64,000 bases of DNA from Deroplatys truncata. Taxonomy: Eukaryota > Arthropoda > Insecta > Mantodea > Mantidae. The stretch is from NCBI GenBank assembly GCA_030765065.1, contig CM060978.1, positions 221,855,498 to 221,919,497 of the forward strand. The letters run 5' to 3'. Position numbers and translations under genes: made by a program. Under the pieces are notes generated by a model that saw only the letters and a program-made list of their open reading frames with translations, searched no databases and was not told the origin of the DNA. Shown here one piece after another: positions 44,881 through 56,249 of the stretch (its first letter is position 1; every line of letters begins with the position of its first letter).

Positions 44881-45808
44881 AAATAAATTATGTAAACAAA
44901 ACACCTTATTCACTTTCCTGATTCAGTTTCTTACGCACGTTTAGTACCATCTGTATTTGTAACCTAAATGGAGTCATTAGTGTTGTAAAAGTGGTTATTT
45001 CTACCTGGTCCCATATTTTCTATGAACTATTTTCGCTGTCGGAAATGTTCCTTATTCACTTAGTGAAAGAACATAGCAGTGTCATTTCACAAGAGCCAAA
45101 GTACGAGTATTCCACATCATATTAAATAAAACAATTACGTACCGTCAATGATTGTAAGACAGAAAAATTACCTCAAAGGTTAACGAGATCCTTCGGCAAT
45201 CAAAATGAACTGCATGGTAAAACGGAACTTCCGTTTTTAACGACCCGTCCCTAATTGAGATCCTCAAATGCCTTGACAATGGTTGTTGATACCGATTGTT
45301 ATACTCATAAAATAACTTGTTTAATATTTTTGTCTTCTGTTTGTCCGCGAGATACGATACTGGAGAGCTAGTGCACGAATTCGCCACCATCTTATGTGTG
45401 GATTTCATTACCTATTTCCTAAGCACCGTGGTAGCAGTAGGATCAACGTTGTATGCTACGGGCACTGCTTCAGAAACAAGTTAAGTGAAGCTGCCTGGCT
45501 GAGGTGTTTATTTAGGAATTTGCCAGTCTTTAGAGCGAATGTTAGGTAGATTAAGCGTTTTATTCCCCCCAAATGTATTTACATATTCATTTCACGCTAT
45601 CAACCGATGAAGGAATAATTATCCGATGTGTAGTACATTAATTTCCCTACCCATTACACGTTTATCCCTTACTCCAATACTACACTATTCATATACAAAG
45701 GCCATTCTTCTATGCGCTTTTATTTTATTCACGACAGAAGTACTTAGTAAGAATCACTTCAAATTACATAACCATTCACATGCAAGATGCGGAAACAACA
45801 TGTAACTA
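44881..45808. other. No recognisable feature
   Basis: An 87-residue minus-strand frame (45145-45408) has no recognisable domain. No repeat ends were seen. Confidence 0.4.
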
Positions 45809-45870
45809 CAAGGTGTGACCAAACAGTTTCCGAAATGACGTCATAAATACTACACAACAGTTTGTTTTGT

Positions 45871-46990
45871 CTAATCTGCACTGTCACCCTCGAAGTAGTC
45901 TCCTTGGTGGTTGATACACTTGTCCCAGCGCTTCTGCTACTGCTGGAAGCAACTTTGGAAGTCCTCTTCTTTCAACATGTTCAAAGCCTTCTGCAATTCG
46001 CAATGGATGACATCATTGTCCTCAAAACGATGTCCTCGGAGCCGCATTTTAAGTCGCGGGAAAAGAAAAAATTCCGCTGCTGGTGCCAAATCTGGAGAAT
46101 AGGTGGGATGGGTAACAGTATTCATCATATTTTTATCCAAAAATTGGCGAAGAGAAAGGGCTTTGTGCGCGGGCGCATTGTCATGATGCAGGAACCAGTC
46201 ACCACTCCTCCATTTCTCCGGACGTTTGCGTCGCACATTCTCCCTTAATCTTTGCAGCACTTGTTTGTAGAACACTTGATTCACTGTTTGACCCTGTGGC
46301 ACAAATTACTTATGTACAATGTCTTTAATGTCAAAAACCACCATCATCATTGACTTCACTTTGGATCGAACTTGTCTGGCCTTTTTCGGGCGTGGAGATG
46401 AAGGACTCTTCCATTGTGAATATTGTTGCTTCGTTTCTGGATCGTACCCATAAATCCAAGTTTCATCACCAGTAATAATTTTCTCCATAAACTGTGGTTC
46501 ATTTTGTAGCTGTTCTTTAAGATATGTGCAGGCAGTCACAGTCACACGGCTTTCCTTTTGGTCATTTGAAAGCAGGCGGGGCACGAACTTGGCGGCAATT
46601 CTTCTCATGTCCAAATTGTCTTTCAAAATGCTTTGAACACTTCTAAAGGAGAGTCCTAATGAGTCAGAAGGTTCTCTTATTGTAATGCGCCTATCATTTA
46701 AGACCATTTCCCTCACCTGATTGGTATTTTCATCAGTTTTGATGGAACAGGGTCGCCCCGAACGATCTGCATTTTTAACGGATGTAACACTACTTTTAAA
46801 TTTCGAAAACCACTCAAATGCTTGAGTTCTGCCCATAACTTCCTCCCCGGTAAGCTGTTCTTAAAATTTTATATGTTTCTGTTGCAGTTTTACCGAGTTT
46901 AAAGCAGAATTTATATTCGTTCTTTGTTCTTCGTAATCTGACGTTTTTGCTACGCGGAAAAATCGCAGCACATGCAAAACACGTGTTCAC
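45871..46990 (-). pseudogene. mariner transposase with altered catalytic triad
   Basis: Reading the minus strand, the N-terminal part has one extra C near 46850 that breaks the frame. 46836-46306 then encodes AFEWFSKFKSSVTSVKNADR, the second helix-turn-helix (RRITIREPSDSLGLSFRSVQ) and the first catalytic Asp in ITGDETWIYGYDPETKQQ. A TAA at about 46303 interrupts what should be IVHKEFVPQG. 46302-45937 continues with the second Asp in HHDNAPAHK. The third Asp site, ADFFLF in the copy at 5499, here reads AAEFFLF: one residue is inserted and Asp is replaced by Glu, giving a spacing of 35. A last TAG replaces a Trp-like or Gln-adjacent codon near 45936. The protein cannot be functional as it stands. 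Confidence 0.9.
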
Positions 46991-47006
46991 TTCAGAGCGT
47001 CTACGT

Positions 47007-47162
47007 CAAGGGTGGCGAAAACGACTTCCTTCCGCGAGTCACCAAATATGCAACACGCACTGCATCACTCAGTAGCATGTGAAAATCAAACGGACGGTTG
47101 CAGAGAGGGAACGTGCGCCTGCGAGTCAAAATAACTCGCGAGTCACGTTTTCGCCACCTCTG
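47007..47162. mobile_element. hAT-type MITE inserted in mariner
   Basis: 156 bp with inverted ends: CAAGGGTGGCGAAAACG on the left and, inverted, CAGAGGTGGCGAAAACG on the right. Flanking 8-mers GTCTACGT (46999-47006) and CTCTACCT (47163-47170) match at six positions, and the uninterrupted mariner at 5499-6425 has a single GTCTACAT at this site (in the same sense). An 8-bp duplication and CA[AG][AG]G-type ends are typical of hAT elements. It carries no coding capacity. Confidence 0.85.
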
Positions 47163-47699
47163 CTCTACCTCGTCACTGCATGGTCACAGAAAGTCATGTC
47201 ACCTCTCATTTTTGTCGAGATGGAACGCTGCATGTACAGTCTGGATAAGAATTACAGAAATCTCAGCGTCGGCATTGTTGTGAAGCCATTCCGGAAACTT
47301 TTTGATCACACCTCGTATTTACATTACAACCCGGCTTTTGTCTGTTGTGAGCTTGTGCCCCCTCCAATAAAATGAGGGAGAGAATATCGTTCATATGAAT
47401 GGTCACCAAACTAGACTTAACTTGAGAAAACCAAATATGCAACAACAAATATTTTGAAAACTGTTATGCACGCAAAATATCATCTTGTACAAATTATACT
47501 CTCAGTAAGTTTACATTTGTCCTACAGCAAGTGTCTTCTCTTGCTTAAATTTTCTCAGTCACATAAAATTCAGGAAAATGAGAAGCTTCACAAATTATTT
47601 ACAAACGAATCGAAGAAATATATTTGATTTTTCATGTATGTGTTTCATTGATACGCATATTAAACAAAATGTATACATCTCTTTCTTCATAAAATAAAA

Positions 47700-47967
47700 A
47701 TATGAAGCATTTTGAATGTAAAGAGCTTTTGGGGTGCGTAATTATCTTGAAAATCGTTGCCTAGCATCCTTAAGCTGACTATAGCATATTTTAGTAGTTA
47801 TTAGACTTTGTCGTTTTGGCTTACACTCTTCACACACACATACTCTTGCGCGCCGACATAATTCTTTAATACCTTTTTCTGCTTAGGGTACTAAAAACGT
47901 GCATATCGAAATCGATTTCTTGATTCAAATACAGGAAATCCTCTACCTACCTAAAGAGAATAAAGTA
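47700..47967 (+). repeat. Ancient HLR fragment
   Basis: Family order is retained at low similarity: AATGTAAAGAGCTTTTGGGG, ATTATCTTGAAAATCGTTG, GCATCCTTAAGCTGACT, a CACACACACA microsatellite (about 47831-47840), ATATCGAAATCGATTTC, and an end CTACCTACCTAAAGAGAA followed by TAAAGTAA. Its 5' limit is unclear and could reach further left. Confidence 0.5.
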
Positions 47968-48336
47968 AAAATGGCAGTCAAACTGTTGTTCCTGGCCAAA
48001 TGGTTGGGTATATAATTTAATGGATGCTAGTAAAATGGGGCTAAACTTCAACTTAAAAAAAAGTTTCACACTTCTATCTACAGCAGAAACTAATAGTTTC
48101 GAGTTTATCTTTAGGAAACCTGTGGGATTAGAGATAAAACTTGTAATTTTATGACAATTTATTGAAAACAAAGATTAACTCAACAAATACAATCAGCTGA
48201 AATGACGTTGCTAAGAAAACTTTCGGAAATATGTATAGGAATCAGACATGAACTAAAAATGTTCAATGTTCATGAACATATGACGTATGCTTCCATGATG
48301 GAAGCAACATGTACTCGTAGATAGAATGGAAGATAA

Positions 48337-48516
48337 AGACTGCCTAAACTTACAACATCAGACCATGTCAAGGGAAGGGACGCCCAAATGCAAGCTGAAA
48401 TGTTCAAGAATTCTTTTAAGTCGGAACGAGATAACCAAACCTGGGAAGTTGTTGAAGCTGCTGCTGATGATAATGATGTTGAAAACATTCCGTTTGTTTG
48501 GTTATACCAAAATTAG
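48337..48516 (+). CDS. Possible terminal coding exon of an unrecognised gene (doubtful)
   Basis: Between a TAA at 48334-48336 and a TAG at 48514-48516 the plus strand is open for 59 codons with an amino-acid composition unlike the surrounding AT-driven frames. It includes the segments AQMQAEMFKNSFKSER and WEVVEAAADDNDVENIPFVW and ends in LYQN. I do not recognise the protein. Possible acceptor AG dinucleotides occur at about 48359-48360 and nearby, without a strong pyrimidine tract. No other exon of the same gene was recognised, so it may be a retrocopy fragment or chance. Confidence 0.22.
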   Translation, partial: RLPKLTTSDHVKGRDAQMQAEMFKNSFKSERDNQTWEVVEAAADDNDVENIPFVWLYQN

Positions 48517-48519
48517 GCG

Positions 48520-49285
48520 CATTTTGCCTTTAGACAAGAGGACGCTCAGTTGGGGTAACTATGTAAGATGACTGTATGACTTTATTCCTATTTGTGCTAG
48601 AATTCATGGGCTTTTGGTTTTATTGCCATTTGCAAAGGTTGGTCCTTTTCTCTGTTCAGATAAGTGATGATTACCTCGTTTTTGCGAGAATCCATTCAAT
48701 TGCGTTGCAGAGTTATAATTTCACAACCATAATTGCTATATTTTTACTTTGAATACAAGAATTGTATGTAGACTCCGTTGCTATTAAACTCAGCCCTGTC
48801 TAAAAAAGTTTGGAACGACTTTTAGGCGGTTTAATAAGCCAAAAAAGTTAACTTGACTCAGGCTGAAATGAACTGGAAGCTTGCGCAAGCTGTGTATTGA
48901 TTGTTACAAGCACCTGCATTCTCAGTTGTGATGATGGCAGCTGAGTAATTGTGTTACAGTGCCGCACATCGCGGCGCTTAAAAAACGGAAAACCGGAATT
49001 ACCAGCTTTGTGTTCGCGTCACTCAAACTTAATAAACACGGCGATGGCAATTGTTGCTTCATAGCGTTTCCGCAATCACTCTTTAGGAATAGAATGGCTC
49101 AGATGAAGAAATAATGCAGCAATTCAAGTTTTAATGCTGAGTAGCCTTTCAAGATCCTGAAACAAAGTTGTAATTAATTACAGTAAATATCTTCACATAC
49201 AACTATGGTTGAGCACAGGGGGCGTGAGCTCGATCTCGTAAAATGTTTTAATACTTGCAATCCTCTAAAGAAGAATAGCAGGATA
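48520..49285. other. No recognisable feature
   Basis: No coding motif, tRNA-like box or transposon end was recognised. Confidence 0.4.
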
Positions 49286-49289
49286 AAGT

Positions 49290-50696
49290 GATGGCGATAT
49301 CAACGGGTCTATATGCTGCTGAGATATGAACAATAACAAAGAACAGGAAAATACGGCACAAGCAGCGAAATGCGATTCCTAGAACAGTTGGAGGGTATAC
49401 CAGAACGGATGAAAAGAATCACAAAAACTAGGGAAGACCTAATATAGGGTCTTTCAACAAGTGTGTCCTATCTTTGAACTTAAATAAAACACTTCTATAA
49501 ATGATAAAGGTTTATTTCTTGTTTTATTTTGGAACATAATTAATGTCATTACGTGTGGAAAAGAACATCAGTTAAGTGACCGCCGCGACTTCGTTGGGTT
49601 GCGCGTATACGGTTGACCCAATTTCAATGGCAGAAGAACGTAAATTAGGTCCTACTTCACGAATAACACGCGTGACGTTATTCATAAAATCATTTACTGT
49701 TTCTGGCTTGTTGACATAAACTCGAGATTTAACATAACCGCACAAGGAGTAATGCAACGGCGTTAAATCACATGACCTCGGGGGCCAGTTAACATCACCA
49801 CCACGGGACATGATGAAACCTCTGAACTTCTCCTTCAAAAGATCGATTGTTTCGAGAGCAGTATGGCATGTGGCACCATCTTGCTGGAACCAGATGTTTC
49901 TGAGATCTATACCACCCAGTTGAGGCCAAAAATAGTCCCTTATAAGATCCCGGTATCTTTCTCCATTGACAGTTAGAGCTTCTCCATTTTCATCTTGCTA
50001 AAAATATGGACCAATGATGCCACCATGCAGTAACCTTTTGGAGATAAAGTGGTCGTTCTTAAATCTGCATTGGATTGTGATTGCTCCAATAGCGGCAATT
50101 TTGTTTGTTAAGACAACCATCCATCCAAAAGTGGGCTTCGTCGTTGAAGATGATTTTTTCGACAAAAATCCGGGCCAGCTTCCAATTGCTCCATAGCCCA
50201 GTCAGCGAATACACGGCGCAACCTCTGGTCGTTGGGCTTTAGTTCTTGAGTTAGCACCATTTTAAGCATGAAACTTCAATTTCAGATGCAGAATTCGCCA
50301 AGTTGTGGTCGGCGAAAGCCCCAATTCTTGCGCTCGACGAGCAATTGATTTGTTTCCGTTCTCGCTTACACTCTCGCGAACGGCGCCTACGTTTTCGTTG
50401 GATTGCTTACGCCGATTACGTGCAGGCGTTCTTTGATCACTGACAGAACCACTTCTTTCAAATTTATCGATCAAACTTCGAATCGTTCTCTCGCAGGGAC
50501 GATTATGCACACCGTAAACTTCAGGCAATATACAGAAGGTTTGGCGAACAAATGATCCATTTTGATAATAAATTTTCACAATTTCTAACTGTAACCACAT
50601 GAAAAAAATAACTGCTCTGACTTAATAACAACGGCAGCTATCACATGTTAAAAATAGGATATTCTTGTTGAAAGGCCCTTTATTTGTAGTTCGAAA

Positions 50697-50738
<42 letters not shown>

Positions 50739-50890
50739 CACTGAGATTGGAAGAGTCAAGAAAAGCAAGAAGGATATTAGACTATAAAACAAGGCAAAAA
50801 AGAAGAGTTGGACCTCCATATCAGAGATGGAGAGACCAGGCTTTTGTTCAAGGGCACGAAACAGTCCGGTGATGGACCTAACCATGATAT

Positions 50891-50923
<33 letters not shown>

Positions 50924-50925
50924 CA
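49290..50925 (+). pseudogene. LINE 3' end, split by a DD41D transposon, with a GAT-type tail
   Basis: The left part (about 49290-49446) reads, with stops, LYAAEI-TITKNRKIRHKQRN and AIPRTVGGYTRTDEKNH. This resembles the C-terminal LYGSETWTITKK to GYTRKDK region found downstream of the reverse transcriptase in several LINE clades. The right part (about 50752-50925) reads EESRKARRILDYKTRQKRRV and GPPYQRWRDQAF, a match to the usual GRRxxGRPxxRWxDQ ending. A run of GAT trinucleotides (about 50890-50922) follows as the 3' tail. The element at 49447-50678 and an AT microsatellite (about 50704-50740) separate the two parts. Only the last few hundred bases of the LINE remain, as expected from 5' truncation. 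The clade is not certain. Confidence 0.6.
49447..50678 (-). mobile_element. DD41D (rosa-like) transposon, decayed, third Asp replaced
   Basis: Inverted ends sharing CTTTCAACAAG and TCCTAT lie at 49447 and 50678, with TA on the left flank and TTTA on the right. The minus strand encodes a transposase. 50600-50262 has the N-terminal part (EIVKIYYQNGSFVRQTF, PCERTIRSLIDKFERSGSVS) and a second helix-turn-helix (ARRAQELGLSPTTTWRIL). The first Asp is in IIFNDEAHFWMDG (about 50140). The second is in WFQQDGATCH (about 49890). 41 residues on, where DD41D elements have Asp, this copy has His (CDLTPLHYSL, about 49760). There is also an in-frame TAG before QDENGEALTVNGERYR (about 50000). It is a different subfamily from 38218-40078, without long inverted repeats. 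Confidence 0.88.
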
Positions 50926-53900
50926 TAAACGTTTAAACTATGTGAATACACTTACCGTCTATCCCTGTGAAGTGATGGTGTGCTCCTTCTAGAGGATGAG
51001 CGTACGATTTTCTAAAATGGAAGATTTTTCAATGGTGGATAATTTCATTCTGGATTCTAGATTAGATCTATGTGAATTCACTTCTATGCCAAATTGGGAA
51101 CGGCAGTGAGAAACAACCGCAGTTTGATCCCAAATGATATGCTTTGGGCGAATGGTGGTAGCCATCTACGATGATGGGTGAAAAAGCCTAAACGAATTCG
51201 ACTTCCTTTGGGACACAACAACCATTATGAGCAATCGCTTTTACGTTAAGCCTAGTTAACACACCCCATAACCACTTACCATAGTAAAGGGAATATTTCA
51301 CTCTAAATATCTGCTTCATCTCTGCCGATGATGATTTTTATCATAGTGTGTTCTTGGGTTGTGATTATTTTGGCTCAAGTCCTAGCTAGGGGTTAGGGCA
51401 TTGTCTTTGAAAAGTTTGAATGAGTAAATGAATGTTTTACTATCAAATGATTAAAAGCCATTAAACTTTCGATGGAACTATAGTCAACAGGTTACTAAGT
51501 TTAAAGCCCCCCCCACGATATGACAATAGAACTTAAAAGCGGTTGTATAAATAAAACAATTACGATACAATATAACATCAGAATTTATATTTCCTGAGTG
51601 TTCCTAGGTTTCTTCTCCCACGGAGTTTCTAATTACACGTTACTTTTGAGATTGCTGTTATGGGCATCTTCATCTGTCTTGATACCTTCTTAGGATGTAT
51701 ACACTATTATATACAGTTCATTTTGTAGCTTTATTTCTGTTCTTCTCCAGTAATGTGTAGTCAATAATTGCACATCAGAAAAACCTATTTTCCTAATTAA
51801 CCTAATTTTTATGTGAGCTGTAGTCCACTCGAACACTTAAATTTTTTTCACGACTCCTCCCTTAGACATTGCAGCCAAGATTTCCGAATATATTAACTAT
51901 TCCAAGGTTTTCACATATGGAAAAGTATTTATTCTGATTGGTTGTGTCCTACAAAATCCATAGTTTAGTTTTGTTTTTTTCAATGGACATATTCATGTTA
52001 AAAGTTTATAAAAATTGCCGTCAGTTAACCATTTTAATGCCAGCTTTGGATTTCATGTGTTATAAATTTGTAGCAGTTCTAAACTGCCTGGTAGTTTCTA
52101 TTAAGACATGTTGGTTTAATATATTAAGTATTTGCAATTTTAATAATGTACGATCAAGCAAAAGTTACATAGATATACGTTTTGAAGCACCTTATCTCGG
52201 AACAAAAAAATTAGTACAAAAATAAGGATCTTTTTAAACATCCATCCTTGATTCTGAAACTTCATTTCACAACCTTGTAGTTTAACATTACGTAAACAAT
52301 CGAACGTTATAATGGCATAAATTCTCATGTGTGCTGAATAAATACCGATTCTACATTAAAACACTTCGGTTCCTGCTTTCACATTTTCTACTTTTACTTC
52401 TCACACAAGGAGCATTGTTTATATGAAGTATATAAACATCTTTGAAATATCCATTTGAATAGAGGAAGAGATTATGATTTTATATATACACATTATATAT
52501 TATTAAACATATGATAATATTGAAGCTGCAATTAATTAAACACACCTAACACTTGAATATCTAATGCCAGGAAAAAGAGCTTCGTTTTTTATGTTTTAAT
52601 GAAATGTACGTTTTCTAACTCCGAGTTTTTGTATTTTATGGTTGACCAGTTATGCAATATTTTAATTAAAAAGTGAACTTCTCAGACCTTTATAAATATT
52701 TATTATTTTGTAATATGTTAATAAAAATCCGTAAATTTTTAGAAAACATAACAGAAGTATTTACAAAAAAGATTATTCGATTTACTTAAATACCTGAATA
52801 TCATGCATTTCTAAAATACACAAAACTTTATTCTCAAACACATGAATTAGGACCTTCCGCTGTTTGATCAAAAAGTTCATACAGTAATTGACAGATGCTT
52901 GTTTTTGGATTTTTTCCTTCAACCTTTTTATCCTCTTGCTTAAGTGCTGGTTAGAGAAAGTAACATATACAGATGAATATTAATACTGGTGTTTTATCAC
53001 ACAAACGTGGACTTTTCATTGTCAAATAAACTAGCTTTATATTAAAAAGGTGGGAATTCATTTTACTTTTGCAAGTTTACATCAAACGGGAGAGATTAGT
53101 TCAGTATTATCCATGTCAATATACCATACCTTTCTCTTTTCTTTTTCGTAGGAAATAAACCCATCATGACCTTAAGATAAACATTAAACACATGCATACT
53201 GGAGAGTCAAAGTCCATTTTTTTCTTTTGCTTACTTTTCCACATAGTCTCTATAAATCAGTTAACAGTATTTTGGTCTTAATTAAAATAAACAAATTAAT
53301 CCCATTTGTTCAGTTTGCTAAAGCTGATTTTATTTGCGCTTGTTTACTGTGACCCATCATCAATTTCTCTTTCGCTATCTTCGTCTCCCTTATAGCAATT
53401 TAATTAGGAAGGGTATAGTTTCTCATTTAGTAACACTTCATCACTGTTTATTTGGATGTGAATAAGTGAATCAAAATTCCGTTAGGCAGTCGGCTCCGTT
53501 ATTGTTTCAACTTTAATATTCAACAACTAATATACCTATACATCAACATTTCACATTTAAATACCTTTAATTTATTGTTAAAACAGATTGTAACAGTGGC
53601 TTATATCTTTTATCTCACATTATGTAAATCTATCGTTCATCATCGATTTTTTCTGGTTTCCCGTTTTTCTCTCTTCTTTAGTATTTGAAAACAAATGTCA
53701 TCAATGTTTGTGTTTTATACTCGTACTCGTGTTCAACACTGGAATTAGGAAGAGACATAGAGAAGCACGGATAGGATTTAGAGTAAAATTTGACTTCTTG
53801 GCCCTTTGTGGCCAACGAACGCCTGGAAAGAAGAGGTGGTGTGCTGAGATCAGATATCCACTACCTGTGCATCAGCCATGTCGTTTCACCCCTCAAACTT

Positions 53901-54540
53901 GAAACATCCCGAGGAAATTAAATGAAACAAGACGGAGAAACCATTCTGGTTTATGGTGATTAATGTTAGCATTCTTTGGTCATCAAGGAAAACTAAAAAA
54001 GAGGTATGTTCAATACTAATGAACATCGAGCCATCTTAGCATACGCGATTTAACAATTTGCATACGTCCATAGCACTCTTACACTCTTTACTCGCTGTGA
54101 CGTCACGAGAACGAGTTCAGTTTAAACTAATGCTTTGCGCCAACTAGTAAACATGTCGCTAATGGAAGTGTATAACAAACCGTAACATATATTAGCAAAT
54201 ATTGTGAATTATATATGCACATCTATTTATTATGTATATAAACAGATTTATTTATTTATCGTAATATTCGCGATGTTTACATTTGATTTCCACGCAGCGT
54301 TTCATCATTCCATGTTAAGACTTAGGGTTTCATCCGATTGCCCTACTGGCTTTCCTATTTCTTTCTTCTTCCGCGGTTGGCACTAGCTGCGTGGTGTTTA
54401 AGATGGCCGCAAAAGGCGTAGAGGATAAGGAATGAGACGGAGAGTTCGAGAAGAGAGAGAGAGATGGTGTTCTGCACTCTTTTGGTCTAGTCTAAGGTCC
54501 TATCGGCGGCTTTACCTTTGGAACAATTGCCTATTTGCAA
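50926..54540. other. Long AT-rich stretch, nothing recognised
   Basis: No transposon ends, tRNA-like boxes or convincing coding frames were seen over about 3.6 kb. A perfect cAMP-response-type TGACGTCA occurs at 54098-54105, and a CpG-containing AAGATGGCCGC lies at about 54400-54410. Neither is supported by other promoter signals. Confidence 0.4.
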
Positions 54541-54800
54541 TGAAATTGAGTTTTATTTATGGACGCTCTTTAACTGCTGTGGTTCTTAGCGTCCCATTCT
54601 ATATTGGGCGTGAAATACCGATAATTTTGCTCAGAGGCCTCTTTATCAGGCTTGAGGTTCTTTTACGTGCCGTAAATCTACGACACGGGACCACCACCTT
54701 TACTTCCCTTCCGAAGGAAGCCATGCTAAGGATTTTTACGCCCGAAAAAATCCATCGCTCTCCGCTGGGTTTGAACCCGCGACCTCTATTTGCAATGATG
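54541..54800 (-). repeat. tRNA-derived SINE, second family (S2), minus
   Basis: On the minus strand a head with GAGGTCGCGGGTTCAAACCC (strong B-box) leads into ATGGATTTTTTCGGGCGTAA, GCTTCCTTCGGAAGGGAAG, GTCGTAGATTTACGGCACG, CAAGCCTGATAAAGAGGCCT and the tail GAGCGTCCATAAATAAAAC. This is collinear with 35195-35477. The 156-residue plus-strand frame across it is an antisense shadow. Confidence 0.75.
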
Positions 54801-54889
54801 TTCACTCGTTTTACTATTGAGCTGTCTTGTCTTCTTGTATTGTTCGATACAGATTTCCATCATTGCTCCGGACGCATTCCAGGCATGGG

Positions 54890-55690
54890 CTTATTGTGCT
54901 AACTTTATCGTTTTAAAGGAAATTCATTATGCCTACACCCTTTACCAAGGATACAGTCTCATAACAAATATGATTTCAAATTCTTCTGGTTCTAAAAGCA
55001 TATTCCCAAAAGCAATATATCTCATGTGAGCCAAAGCCTCATAGGAACATGTAATGTGCTGGGCTGTTTCAGTTTCTTTCTTGCACAATCTGCAATCTAA
55101 GTTACCCTGAACACTCCCATCATGTTCAGATGACTTTTTACAGGAGCATGTCTTGTGAGAAATGATATCATTGTTCTCTGCTAAAGTCTGTCATATTTAA
55201 GTAAGCTTTCAGTCTTTCTTACATGGTTTTTATTACATAGTTTACCATGTTTGTTTCCTGGAGTTTAAAGCCAGCTTTAGGTTTCATGATGTTCTGCTTT
55301 GGACCAGTTCTTAATAGCCTCTCTTTCTAAGCATCGAGACGTTCCTAGAGCCGGCTCTGGTCCAATAAATGGTGAGGCTGCGCCTTGTTTCGTAAATTCA
55401 TCAGTTTTTCATTTCCCTCAATGCCACTATGACCCAGCACTTATATGAGTTGAGTTCATTCTGTTCTGCCAAGCTTGTGAACATGTTTAGGCAGTTTAAA
55501 ACCAGTCCTGGCGTTACCTTATGACTACTTAGAGCCTTAACTGCAGCCTGGTTATTTGAGAAGATAAGGATCTGTTTGCCAGTATAAGCTTTCCTTGTGT
55601 TTACTATTGAGATAATCTGTGGGTTAGATTGCGCTGGGTTCTCTTTATAAACATTAAATTTACACACACACACACATTTACATCTCACTC
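54890..55690 (-). pseudogene. LINE remnant: RNase H domain and C-terminal tail
   Basis: On the minus strand 55690-55401 reads, after a CA-rich start, KQILIFSNNQAAVKALSSHK and TPGLVLNCLNMFTSLAEQNE. This is the RNase H segment found C-terminal to the reverse transcriptase in jockey/I-type LINEs (a YSDSQAAIKAL-like motif, here FSNNQAAVKAL, with the usual Asp changed to Asn). A frameshift near 55430 hides the WVPGHSGIEGNE-like continuation, which can still be traced as GIEGNEK-type codons. The following ASPFIGPEPALG and the Cys-containing CRLCKKETETAQHI segment end in ALAHMRY at about 55030. The element is 5'-truncated. Confidence 0.7.
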
Positions 55691-55919
55691 ATACTTCCAG
55701 ACTGCGGAGAGGACGGGTAATAAACCCTGACTAAAGAAAAATTCTTATCAGCCGGGAATCGAAGCCTGGACCTCTGGATTTGGAAGCTGGCACAGAGACA
55801 GTCTCTTATGTTTTTGTGGCGCTTACTTTTTATTTTAATGTTGGGAGTAGCCGAGTTGACTCGTAAATAATGATTTGAGCTGATCTTAACAAGTATTATA
55901 GTGGCTTAAGTTATTTTTT

Positions 55920-56172
55920 TATTTATGGACGTTCTTTGATTACTGTTGTTCTTAGAGCCCCATTCTATATTGGGCGTGAAAGACGGAAATTTTGCTCAGG
56001 GCTTAAGGTTCTTTTACGTGCCATAAAGCTACGACACGGGACCTCCAGCTTTACTACCTTTCCGAAAGAAGCCATGCTAAGAATTTTACGCCGGAAAACA
56101 TCCATTGCCCTCCGCCTGTTTGAACCCGCAACCTCGGGACCAGAGGTACCCCTAGATCACGGGAGACGGCAG
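55920..56172 (-). repeat. tRNA-derived SINE, second family (S2), minus
   Basis: It is collinear with 54541-54800: GTTGCGGGTTCAAACAGGCG, GGCTTCTTTCGGAAAGGTAG, GTCGTAGCTTTATGGCACG, a shortened middle that lacks the TGATAAAGAGGCC block, and the same tail GGGGCTCTAAGAACAACAG. The internal loss distinguishes it from the other two copies. Confidence 0.72.
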
Positions 56173-56249
56173 TATTATAGTGGCTAACGCTTCCAAGCTA
56201 TTTAAACGGAAGTATTTTACAGCTCATACTGAGCGTTACATCTTTTACT

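Larger units (their letters stand above)
45809..47315 (-). mobile_element. mariner element (DD34D), full length, hosting a hAT-type MITE
   Basis: The inverted ends match those of 5499-6425 (CGAGGTGTGATCAAAAAG on the right, a slightly diverged version on the left). TA flanks it at 45807-45808 and 47316-47317. Without the inserted MITE and its duplicated 8 bp it is about 1.34 kb, typical for an intact mariner. The minus strand codes a nearly complete transposase (see 45871-46990). The untranslated part between the right end and the transposase start carries the MITE at 47007-47162. Confidence 0.95.

Noticed and set aside
54098-54410. TGACGTCA and an AAGATGGCCGC motif as a possible CRE/YY1-type promoter
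   Set aside because: Two short motifs 300 bases apart in AT-rich DNA, with no TATA box, initiator or coding sequence downstream.
54432-54902. 156-codon plus-strand frame
   Set aside because: It is the antisense of an S2 SINE and continues into the LINE remnant's 3' end.
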